From Paracoccaceae bacterium (GTDB lineage: Bacteria > Pseudomonadota > Alphaproteobacteria > Rhodobacterales > Rhodobacteraceae): DNA of 58,446 nt. Position numbers and translations under genes: made by a program. Positions 1 to 8,021 of the stretch are shown piece after piece. The notes under the pieces are model-generated. The model made no database searches, had not been told where the DNA came from, and saw only the letters and a program-made list of their open reading frames with translations. Location: assembly GCA_024763335.1 (NCBI GenBank), contig JANTFS010000002.1:1-58446 (forward strand), written 5' to 3'. The number at the start of each line of letters is the position of its first letter. The first letter of the stretch is position 1.

Positions 1-1
1 A

Positions 2-670
2 GATGCGCGCCAGAAATTCGAGGCGGTTGCGGCGCGGTTCAACACCCGCGCTGCAGACCGCGCGCTGTTCGCCGGAACCGCCACGGATCGGCCAGCACTG
101 GCCGCCGGTGGTGACATGTTGGCTGAATTGAAAGCAGCAACCGCCGGGGCCGCGTCGGCCGCCGGCGTCGTCGCGGCGGTAGATGGCTGGTTCGAGACCC
201 CGGGCGGCGGGTTTGAAACAAGTGGCTATCGGGGGGCTGGAAAAAATGTCGGGCCATGGTCGGTCGCTGATGGCGAGACTGTCGGTTTCGACCTGCGCGC
301 CGACGACCCGGTGGTTCGCGACACTTTGAAAGGGTTCGCATTGGCCGCGTTGGTGGCAGAGGGCGTGCTCCAGGGCAGAACCGACGAGCAGGCAGCACTC
401 ATTTCGGCGGCGGCGTCCAGCCTCATGACCGTTGATGGCGCGATCACCGATCAACGTGCCCGGATCGGGGCGGCGGAAGCCCGGGTGGAAACCGCGCGCA
501 CCCGAAATTCCGCGGAGGCGACCGCCTATGAGCTTGCCCGCGGAGACCTCATTGGCATCGATCCCTACGAAACCGCAACGGAACTGGAAGCTGTCTACGG
601 CCAGATCGAAACCCTCTACACCGTAACGGCCCGCATCGCGGGCCTGAGTTTCACGGATTATATGCGATGA
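2..670 (+). CDS. flgL: FlgL-like hook-filament junction protein, C-terminal part (5' truncated by window edge)
   Basis: Frame 2 is open from base 2 to the stop at 670; flagellin/FlgL-like C-terminal helical region; overlaps the flgI start. Confidence 0.75.
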   Translation, partial: DARQKFEAVAARFNTRAADRALFAGTATDRPALAAGGDMLAELKAATAGAASAAGVVAAVDGWFETPGGGFETSGYRGAGKNVGPWSVADGETVGFDLRADDPVVRDTLKGFALAALVAEGVLQGRTDEQAALISAAASSLMTVDGAITDQRARIGAAEARVETARTRNSAEATAYELARGDLIGIDPYETATELEAVYGQIETLYTVTARIAGLSFTDYMR

Positions 671-1776
671 CCCGTCTTTTCTCCATTTTTGCCGCCATGG
701 CTCTCATCGTGACAGCCTCTTCGTCTGCCGCGAACGCAATCCGGATCAAGGATCTTGTTGAATTCGACGGCGTGCGCGGGAACGATCTCGTTGGCTACGG
801 GCTCGTGGTCGGGCTGAACGGGACGGGCGACGGTATCCGCAACGCACCCTTCACCGAGGATATCATGTCGAACATCCTCGAACGCCTTGGCGTGAACATC
901 ACCGGTGAGCAGTTCAGGCCCAAAAACGTGGCGGCCGTGTTCGTGACCGCGACCTTGCCACCGTTTGCCCGGTCTGGCGCGACGATCGATGTTACCGTCT
1001 CGGCGATCGGCGACGCCAAGAGCCTGCTTGGCGGCACGCTTGTCATGACACCGTTGAACGCGGCAGACGGCGAAATCTATGCCGTGGCGCAAGGAACATT
1101 GATCGCGGGAGGTGCGGCCGCTGAGGGTGACGGGGCCCGCGTTGTCCAAGGTGTGCCAACGGCAGGCGTCATCCCGTCAGGGGCCCGCGTCGAGCGCGAA
1201 ATCGATTTCGATTTTACTAAGTTGACGTCGATCCGCCTCGCCTTGCGCGAGCCCGATTTCACAACCGCAGCCCGGATCGAAACGGCAATCAACGCGAAAT
1301 ATGGGCGTGTCGTGGCGCGCATGCTGGATGCCGGCACGGTGTTTCTCGATATTGACGCAACCGGGGCGATCAGCCCGGCCCATGCGCTTGGTGATGTGGA
1401 AAACATTGCCGTTGAGCCCGAGCGCCGGGCGCGTGTGGTTGTTGATCAACGTTCCGGAACGATCGTCATGGGCGAGGACGTGCGCATCAGCCGTGTTGCC
1501 GTCAGCCAGGGCAACCTCACGCTCCGCATAGAGGAACGGCCCGTCGTGGTTCAGCCAAACCCGTTCTCGGATGGCGAGGCGATCGTCGTCCCCCGCACGA
1601 ACGCGGCCATTGAAAACGAACCGGGCATCGGCCTCGCCGAAGTACAGGGCGGCACATCACTTTCGCAAGTCATAGCCGGGCTAAACGCACTTGGAGTGGC
1701 CCCTCGTGACATGATCGACATTCTGAAAAGCATCAAGACTGCCGGCGCGCTTCACGCCGAGTTTGTGGTCCAATGA
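667..1776 (+). CDS. flgI: Flagellar P-ring protein FlgI
   Basis: Signal peptide followed by IRIKDLVEFDGVRGNDLVGYGLVVGLNGTGDG, typical FlgI. Confidence 0.97.
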   Translation: MTRLFSIFAAMALIVTASSSAANAIRIKDLVEFDGVRGNDLVGYGLVVGLNGTGDGIRNAPFTEDIMSNILERLGVNITGEQFRPKNVAAVFVTATLPPFARSGATIDVTVSAIGDAKSLLGGTLVMTPLNAADGEIYAVAQGTLIAGGAAAEGDGARVVQGVPTAGVIPSGARVEREIDFDFTKLTSIRLALREPDFTTAARIETAINAKYGRVVARMLDAGTVFLDIDATGAISPAHALGDVENIAVEPERRARVVVDQRSGTIVMGEDVRISRVAVSQGNLTLRIEERPVVVQPNPFSDGEAIVVPRTNAAIENEPGIGLAEVQGGTSLSQVIAGLNALGVAPRDMIDILKSIKTAGALHAEFVVQ

Positions 1777-2018
1777 GCACTTCTGATCGGCACATCAGTC
1801 TTGTTGGGGAGATCCGTCGCCCTTGCGCGACCGGGGCCATGATGATCCTGGCACGAATTCCTGCAGGTGTCTGAAACGGTTGATGGGTCCCTGCAGTCCC
1901 GGAATTAACTGGTCGGTTCACAGGCCCGGCCCCCCGGCCAGCGCGCCGCCGCGCACATTGCCCGGTGATCGCGCCCCGTCTGCAGCAGGCGCGGGACCGC
2001 TGGCCCCGCCCGCGGCAT

Positions 2019-2771
2019 TTAGAAATAGCTTCGCACGAGCGCGCTGGACACCAGGCTCCAGCCGTCGGCCACGACGAAAAACGCGAGCTTGAACGGGAGT
2101 GAGACAATGGCCGGTGGAACCATCATCATGCCCATCGACATCAGGATCGCGGCGACCACGAGATCGATGATCAGGAAGGGCAGGAAGATCAGAAAGCCGA
2201 TCTGGAACGCGCGCGACATTTCACTGAGGAGAAAGGACGGCACGAGCAACGAGAGCGGCGATTCGGGTCCGGGACTGGTTTGCGCGCCGGGGTCGCGCAG
2301 GGCAGCGAGTGTATCAAACGTTTCGCCGTCAATCCGGCTGGCCATGAAGACACGAAACGGCTCCAGAGCGGCAGTGAAGGCAGGTTCCAGCTCGAGCGTC
2401 CCGGCCGCATAGGGCTCGGCGCCGCGGCTCCACGCTTCCGAGAAGACCGGCTCCATCACGAAATACGTGAGGAACAATGCGAGCGATACGATGAGCATGT
2501 TGGGCGGTGATTGCTGCAGTCCTATGGCTTGCCGCAGGATTGACAACACCGTCACGATAAAGGGAAACGCGGTGATCATCACGGCGAGTCCGGGCACGAG
2601 GCTCAGGAGCGTGATCAGGACGATCAGTTGAATTGACCGCGTTGCAAGGCTGCCGGTCTCGTCGCCGAAGGAAATCGCGATATCCTGGGCCGAAAGGGGC
2701 GTGGCGAAAGCGATGAACGCAATGGTAAGCGCAACCGTTAACGCGGGAACAGATCGCCGGAGACGGAGCAT
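2019..2771 (-). CDS. fliP: Flagellar export apparatus protein FliP
   Basis: PNMLIVSLALFLTYFVM...SEMSRAFQIGFLIFLPFLIIDLVVAAILMSMGMMMVPP motif. Confidence 0.97.
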   Translation of the reverse strand: MLRLRRSVPALTVALTIAFIAFATPLSAQDIAISFGDETGSLATRSIQLIVLITLLSLVPGLAVMITAFPFIVTVLSILRQAIGLQQSPPNMLIVSLALFLTYFVMEPVFSEAWSRGAEPYAAGTLELEPAFTAALEPFRVFMASRIDGETFDTLAALRDPGAQTSPGPESPLSLLVPSFLLSEMSRAFQIGFLIFLPFLIIDLVVAAILMSMGMMMVPPAIVSLPFKLAFFVVADGWSLVSSALVRSYF

Positions 2772-2774
2772 CGT

Positions 2775-3068
2775 TCAAAGCCCGTGATTGAGGTCAGAGA
2801 CTTCCGTGAGTCGCACCACAAGCGCGCCATCGGGATCATCTTCGCGTTCTTCCAGTTCCCCCCGGGCGATCAGTTTGTCGCCGATGAACAACTCGACCGG
2901 ATCACTGACCTTCCGGTCGAGGGCGAGGACGGCATCGGGCTTCAAGGCGAGCAGGTCCCGGATCATTGGCCGGGCGGTGCCGACCGACACGACGACCTCG
3001 ATCGGAACCTGTATAAAGGGATTGGTCGCCTGGCTGGCTTCGGCGTCGCGGTTCGAGGTTTCAACCAT
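2775..3068 (-). CDS. fliN: FliN-type C-ring protein (SpoA domain)
   Basis: VPIEVVVSVGTARPMIRDLLALKPDAVLALDRKVSDPVELFIGDKLIARGEL; start chosen at internal ATG next to the fliH-like stop. Confidence 0.9.
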   Translation of the reverse strand: MVETSNRDAEASQATNPFIQVPIEVVVSVGTARPMIRDLLALKPDAVLALDRKVSDPVELFIGDKLIARGELEEREDDPDGALVVRLTEVSDLNHGL

Positions 3069-3690
3069 TCTGGAAAGCCCTTTCGTTGAGTTCGTACAAT
3101 CCACTGATTGCGGTGCCGATCCGGTCTACGGCAGAGGAGAAGTCAATGTGCCGTTCAAGGGTTCCGGAGCGTAGGAAAACCTGACCTTCGGCAAGCGTCG
3201 GTTCTTCGATGAGGGAAAACGGAACCGAGGCGGATTCCGAAAGGAAGCCTTCGATTGCCGGGCGGCTGGCCGGGCTGACGACAACCTCGATTGGCGCGTC
3301 GGCGGCATCGGCGGCAAGCGGCATCAGCTCTTCGAGAACGGTTTGGCCGATGGTTTGCGAAACCAGGCGGGGCAGCACCCTTTCAACCATGCCTGACAGC
3401 AACGGCTCGAGCGCGTGCATCACGTGGGCGCGCGCCTCCTGAAAGGTGAAGCCCAGATCCTGAAGGTTGCGGGCGAACTCCACGCCGATCCGACCTTGAT
3501 CCTCGGCAAGAGCCTTGGACGCATCGTCCCAGCCGGCTTGATAGCCGGCCTCATAGCCGGAAAGCCGGGCCGAGTCCACCGCTTCGGGCGGCACCATGCC
3601 AGGCGCATTGTCGGAGCGCGCCGCCGGCGCAAGCGGCTCAACCGCGGCGGCCGGGGCCTGATCAAAATCTTCGAGTACCGGGCGCGGCAT
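3061..3690 (-). CDS. fliH: FliH-like flagellar export regulator
   Basis: Position between fliN and fliF, charged/helical composition; ATG overlaps the fliF stop. Confidence 0.65.
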   Translation of the reverse strand: MPRPVLEDFDQAPAAAVEPLAPAARSDNAPGMVPPEAVDSARLSGYEAGYQAGWDDASKALAEDQGRIGVEFARNLQDLGFTFQEARAHVMHALEPLLSGMVERVLPRLVSQTIGQTVLEELMPLAADAADAPIEVVVSPASRPAIEGFLSESASVPFSLIEEPTLAEGQVFLRSGTLERHIDFSSAVDRIGTAISGLYELNERAFQNG

Positions 3691-5327
3691 CAGGCCGTTT
3701 CCTCGTCTTCCATCCATCCGCGCAGGATTTCAACGGTCTCGGTCTGCCGCTCCTCGATCAGGGCGCGCAGGCGTGTAACCGGATCGGGGGCATCCCCCAG
3801 CACCGGCAGATCGCTGTCCATGTCGGCATCGAAACCGAAATCCGAGACCACGGCCATATCCGGCCCGGCCGTCATGGCGCCATCTTCGATCTCCCCCATG
3901 AGCGCGGGCAACTCGGCGCCGCTGCCGCCGGCATCAGGCGCAATCTCAGGCAAGCCGAGAACAGGCGTATCTGACGCCGGGGCAGCGCGGGCCAGAAGGA
4001 TCGGGCGCAGGACGAACAGGCCAAGCGTGAGGGCAACTGCCGCGAGGACGCCGAGGCGAAGTAGCGAAAGCGCGTCGATATTGAGGTTTTGCAGGGCGCC
4101 ACCGGTCGCCTCCGTGCCTTCTGGCAGGTTCGGTTCGAATTCCATCGACTTGATCGTGATCGTGTCGCCCCGGGCCTCGTCGTAGCCAACGGCAGAGGCG
4201 ACCAGATCGCGCAGTGCGGAAAGCTCCTCGTCCGACCTTGGCTGCCATACCGCCTCGCCCGCGTCATTCACGCTGCGTATCCCATCAACCAACACGGCGA
4301 CCGAAATCCGCCGCACAGTGCCGGGCGCACGATTGACCTCGCGCGTGGTTTCGGACACCTCGTAGTTGATGCGTTCGCGCGTCTCGGTGTTGTTGGAACT
4401 GGAGCTTGCGCCTGTCGCGCTGTCGCCCGCGGGCAGGTTTGACGCCACCGTCACATCGCCGCTGGCCCCGCCCGCGGCTGCAGCGGAACTTTCCTCCGTC
4501 TCTGTGGCGATCGCGACCCGGCCATCGGGATCGAACACGCGCTCAAGGATTGTTTCACTTTCCGTAGCGGTATCGACCGAAAGCTCGACAACCGCGTTGC
4601 CGTAGCCCACCCGCGCTTCGAGCAGTCTCTCGACGTTGTGTTTGAGGGTCTCGGCGCGGTCGGTTGCCCCGCGTTCAAGCGCTGCCGTGTCATCGCGAGA
4701 GACCACCAGCCCGCCGCGTGCATCGATGACCGACACATCGTCGGGCGAAAGCCCGGGAACGGCGGAGGCCACGAGGTATTCCAAGGCCTTGGCCTGCGAG
4801 GCAGACAAAGCATCGCCGGCGGGCGTCACGGTGACCGAGCCGGAGGGCGTGCCCCGGTTGCGGAACGCCTGGGGGCTTGGAATCGCGATATGGACACGGG
4901 CGGATTTGATCAGCGGCGAGGAGAGGATGGTTCGGGCGAGCTCACCTTCCTTTGCCCTCCAATAGGCGGCGTCGAACATTTGCGAGGTGGTGCCGAAGCC
5001 CGACAGGCCATCAAGCAGTTCATACCCCTTCGCGGAATTGCTGGGCAAACCCTCCGATGCCAGGGTCATGCGCAGTTCATCGCGCCGCGCGGCCTCGACG
5101 TAGATCGCCCCACCGCGCACATCAACCGTAACGCCGCGCGCCTCAAGGGCCGAAACCACTTCGCCGGCGGCGCCAGGTTCGAGACCGGCATAAAGCAAAG
5201 CCATTGACGGCTGCGCGGCGATCCGCGCGAGGCCCAGAACCGCAGCAAACATGGACACGGTGGCGATCACCACGATGACCCGCTTGCGCATGTCGAGCGC
5301 ATTCCAGACCGCGAGAATCTGCTGCAA
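3690..5327 (-). CDS. fliF: Flagellar M-ring protein FliF
   Basis: LLYAGLEPGAAGEVVSALEARGV, AYWRAKEGELARTI, C-terminal FliG-binding-like tail TVEILRGWMEDEE; TTG start at 5327 preferred (AAAAGGAG upstream); ORF track extends to 5396. Confidence 0.95.
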   Translation of the reverse strand: MQQILAVWNALDMRKRVIVVIATVSMFAAVLGLARIAAQPSMALLYAGLEPGAAGEVVSALEARGVTVDVRGGAIYVEAARRDELRMTLASEGLPSNSAKGYELLDGLSGFGTTSQMFDAAYWRAKEGELARTILSSPLIKSARVHIAIPSPQAFRNRGTPSGSVTVTPAGDALSASQAKALEYLVASAVPGLSPDDVSVIDARGGLVVSRDDTAALERGATDRAETLKHNVERLLEARVGYGNAVVELSVDTATESETILERVFDPDGRVAIATETEESSAAAAGGASGDVTVASNLPAGDSATGASSSSNNTETRERINYEVSETTREVNRAPGTVRRISVAVLVDGIRSVNDAGEAVWQPRSDEELSALRDLVASAVGYDEARGDTITIKSMEFEPNLPEGTEATGGALQNLNIDALSLLRLGVLAAVALTLGLFVLRPILLARAAPASDTPVLGLPEIAPDAGGSGAELPALMGEIEDGAMTAGPDMAVVSDFGFDADMDSDLPVLGDAPDPVTRLRALIEERQTETVEILRGWMEDEETA

Positions 5328-5389
5328 GACGTGACTCCTTTTGCGAGCGGGCTTCTGCCCCCGTCGCGAGTCACTCTCGCCGATCGCCC

Positions 5390-5404
5390 TTAACAATCAG
5401 TTAG
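5390..5404 (+). promoter_or_regulatory. CtrA-like binding site TTAA-N7-TTAG in fliF/fliL divergent intergenic region
   Basis: TTAACAATCAGTTAG; one mismatch to TTAA-N7-TTAA. Confidence 0.55.
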
Positions 5405-5451
5405 CTCCTGCCGGCCTATAAACGATTCGACACACAACACGCAGGTGACGC

Positions 5452-5961
5452 ATGGCGGAAGCTGACGCAGCATTGGAGACGACCGGCGACGAGGCCCCGA
5501 AAAAGGGCTCGAAGCTCGGGTTGATCCTGGGTGTGGTGCTGGCGCTCGTTCTCGGGGCCGGCGGCTTCTACGCGGTGTATTCCGGATTGATCCTGGCGCC
5601 CGCCGATGCCTCCCATGCCGAGGCGGAAGCCGGGGAACATGAGCCGGCCACCGCGCTCGGGCCGGTCGCATTCGTGCCTTTGGAGCCGCTGGTGATTTCG
5701 CTCGGCAAGGGCGCCACGAGCCAGCACCTGCGCTTTCGCGCGCAACTGGAGGTAAAACCGGGTGCCGAAGCCGATGTTTCGGCCCTGTCGCCGCGGGTGA
5801 TGGACGTCCTGAACTCGTATCTGCGAGCCGTTTCCGTCGCGGATCTGGAGGACCCCACGGCGCTGATCGATCTGCGGGCACAGATGCTCAGGCGCATCCA
5901 GCTCGTGACCGGTGACGGACGGGTGAAGGACCTGCTGATCATGGAATTCGTATTGAACTGA
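5452..5961 (+). CDS. fliL: Flagellar basal body-associated protein FliL
   Basis: N-terminal TM helix, FVPLEPLVISLGKG...LRFRAQLEVKPG...RIQLVTGDGRVKDLLIMEFVLN. Confidence 0.85.
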   Translation: MAEADAALETTGDEAPKKGSKLGLILGVVLALVLGAGGFYAVYSGLILAPADASHAEAEAGEHEPATALGPVAFVPLEPLVISLGKGATSQHLRFRAQLEVKPGAEADVSALSPRVMDVLNSYLRAVSVADLEDPTALIDLRAQMLRRIQLVTGDGRVKDLLIMEFVLN

Positions 5962-5981
5962 CGCGAGAATGGAGGGCCAGA

Positions 5982-6470
5982 ATGGACCAGATCATGCAAG
6001 TGGCGTCGGATGTCCTGTTGGGCGCCGGCGCGATCGGCGCGGCGGTGTATTGTGCCGTTCTGGCGCGCCGCCTCAATCGTTTCAACAACCTCGAAAACGG
6101 GGTTGGCGGCGCCGTCGCGGTGCTGTCGGCACAGGTTGATGACATGACACGCACGCTCGATCAGGCGCGCAAGGCGGCGGCCCACTCGTCGCAGAGTTTG
6201 ACGGCATTGACCGACCGAGCCGAGGCTTCGGCACGCAAGCTCGAATTGATGATGGCGTCGTTGCATGATTTGCCGGATGTTCCCGCACCCGCACCCGCAC
6301 CCGCACCCGCACCCGCACCCGCACCGGCACCCGCACCGGACATCGCGGCGAGCCCGGCGGAAACGCTGCAGGATGCGGCATGGGAGGCGGCATCCGCCGA
6401 TGTCTCGGCCATGGCAGACAAGGTGCCGAGGTTCTCAAGCCGTCGCCAGAGTGCGGAGGCCGGCGCATGA
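5982..6470 (+). CDS. Flagellar-cluster membrane protein of unknown function with (PA)9 tract
   Basis: N-terminal TM segment, coiled-coil region, Pro-Ala repeat; translationally coupled to the next gene (ATGA). Confidence 0.75.
   Translation: MDQIMQVASDVLLGAGAIGAAVYCAVLARRLNRFNNLENGVGGAVAVLSAQVDDMTRTLDQARKAAAHSSQSLTALTDRAEASARKLELMMASLHDLPDVPAPAPAPAPAPAPAPAPAPDIAASPAETLQDAAWEAASADVSAMADKVPRFSSRRQSAEAGA
6282..6335 (+). repeat. Hexanucleotide tandem repeat (CCCGCA)x9, one unit CCGGCA
   Basis: Read directly; codon-aligned, encodes Pro-Ala dipeptides. Confidence 0.97.
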
Positions 6471-7081
6471 TGAGACTGAGAAAACCCGGCGCGACGCCGC
6501 GGCCGAAACGCAAACGCAGGACGGCGAAGGGCGTGCTCTGGCTGATCGTGGCGGCTTTCGTGCTCTCCGGAACGCTGCGCCTCGGCGGTGAATCCGGATG
6601 GGCGATCGCCGCCGGCGTGAGGTCTGCCATCGATGCGCCCGAGCCCGAAACCGACGCGCGCTGCGAGCCGCCCCCGGACATTGCGGTGGTGCTTGATGCG
6701 CTGCATGAGCGCGAGGCGCGCCTGTCGGCGCGCGAAGCGGCCATCGACGATCGCATGCAGGCGCTCACCGTCGCTCAGACGCAAGTTGACCGAAACCTTG
6801 CCGCGCTTGAGCAGGCAGAGGCCTCGCTCGAGGCAACGATGTCTCTCGCGTCGACCGCCGCCGAAGACGATCTTGCGCGCCTGACAACCGTTTACGAAAA
6901 CATGAAGCCCAAGGAAGCGGCCCCGTTGTTTGCGGCGATGGATCCCGACTTCGCAGCCGGTTTCCTTGGCCGCATGCGGCCCGATGCGGCCGCGGCGATC
7001 CTTTCCGGTCTTGAGCCGGCGGCGGCCTATTCGATCAGCGTGATCCTGGCCGGGCGGAACGCCGAGGTTCCCACCCGATAG
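6467..7081 (+). CDS. MotE-like / MgtE-N-like flagellar chaperone-type protein
   Basis: TM segment, coiled coil, then LTTVYENMKPKEAAPLFAAMDPDFAAGFLGRMRPDAAAAILSGLEP typical of MotE/MgtE_N. Confidence 0.75.
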   Translation: MMRLRKPGATPRPKRKRRTAKGVLWLIVAAFVLSGTLRLGGESGWAIAAGVRSAIDAPEPETDARCEPPPDIAVVLDALHEREARLSAREAAIDDRMQALTVAQTQVDRNLAALEQAEASLEATMSLASTAAEDDLARLTTVYENMKPKEAAPLFAAMDPDFAAGFLGRMRPDAAAAILSGLEPAAAYSISVILAGRNAEVPTR

Positions 7082-7151
7082 GCGGCGGATGGGGAAGGTT
7101 TCTTAAACAGTTTGACGCAATCTTGCACCAGGCTGGAACGAGGAGAACAGG

Positions 7152-8021
7152 ATGATCGGGTTCGTCGGTATCGCGATGATCTTCGTGATGGTCTTCGGGG
7201 GCTACCTGGCTGCCGGCGGCAAGATGGGGATCATCCTGAAATCCCTGCCTTTCGAATTCACAATGATCGGTGGCGCGGCGGCCGGCGCATTCGTGATTTC
7301 CAACGATGTCGCCGCGATCAAGCATACCCTCAAGGACATCGGCCGTGTCTTCAAGGGCCCGCGCTGGAAGCCCGATGACTACCGAGACCTGCTCTGCCTT
7401 TTGTTCGAGCTGGTTCGGCAGGCCCGGCAAAACGCGGTCGCGCTTGAGGAACATATTGAAACCCCTCAAGACAGCGCGATCTTCTCCAAATACCCGCGTA
7501 TCCTCGCCGATCGTGAGGCCATAGAACTGATTTGCGACACCTTGCGCTCGGCGTCGATGAACTACGACGACCCGCATCAGGTGGAGGAAGTCCTGGAAAA
7601 ACGCATCGAAGCGAGCTTCCACCACGCACAACATTCCAGCCACGCGCTTCAGTCGGTGGCGGACGGCTTGCCGGCGCTGGGAATCGTCGCGGCCGTTCTC
7701 GGCGTCATCAAGACCATGGGGTCGATCGACCAGCCGCCGGAAATCCTTGGCAAACTGATTGGCGGCGCATTGGTTGGAACGTTTCTCGGCGTTTTCCTCG
7801 CCTACGGGTTGGTTGGCCCTTTCGCGGCCAAGCTGAAGACCGTTGTCGAGGAGGATGCGCATTTTTATCAACTGATCAGGGAGGTGCTCGTGGCCAACCT
7901 GCACAACCACTCGACCAATATTTGCATCGAAGTGGGCCGCCAGAACACGCCAAGCCACGTTCGCCCGAGCTACGGCGCGCTCGAGGAAGCACTCAAGGAA
8001 GTGAAGAAAGACGCGGCATGA
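7152..8021 (+). CDS. motA: Flagellar motor stator protein MotA
   Basis: FGGYLAAGG start, GLPALGIVAAVLGVIKTMGSIDQPPEILGKLIGGALVGTFLGVFLAYGLVGPFA. Confidence 0.97.
   Translation: MIGFVGIAMIFVMVFGGYLAAGGKMGIILKSLPFEFTMIGGAAAGAFVISNDVAAIKHTLKDIGRVFKGPRWKPDDYRDLLCLLFELVRQARQNAVALEEHIETPQDSAIFSKYPRILADREAIELICDTLRSASMNYDDPHQVEEVLEKRIEASFHHAQHSSHALQSVADGLPALGIVAAVLGVIKTMGSIDQPPEILGKLIGGALVGTFLGVFLAYGLVGPFAAKLKTVVEEDAHFYQLIREVLVANLHNHSTNICIEVGRQNTPSHVRPSYGALEEALKEVKKDAA

Noticed and set aside
181-220. GGTTCGAGACC tRNA T-loop-like string
   Set aside because: Lies inside the flgL reading frame with no cloverleaf around it
7532-8017. 5' extension of the 8018-10429 ORF over motA
   Set aside because: Overlaps motA in another frame; ATGA at 8018 followed by a signal peptide is the natural start
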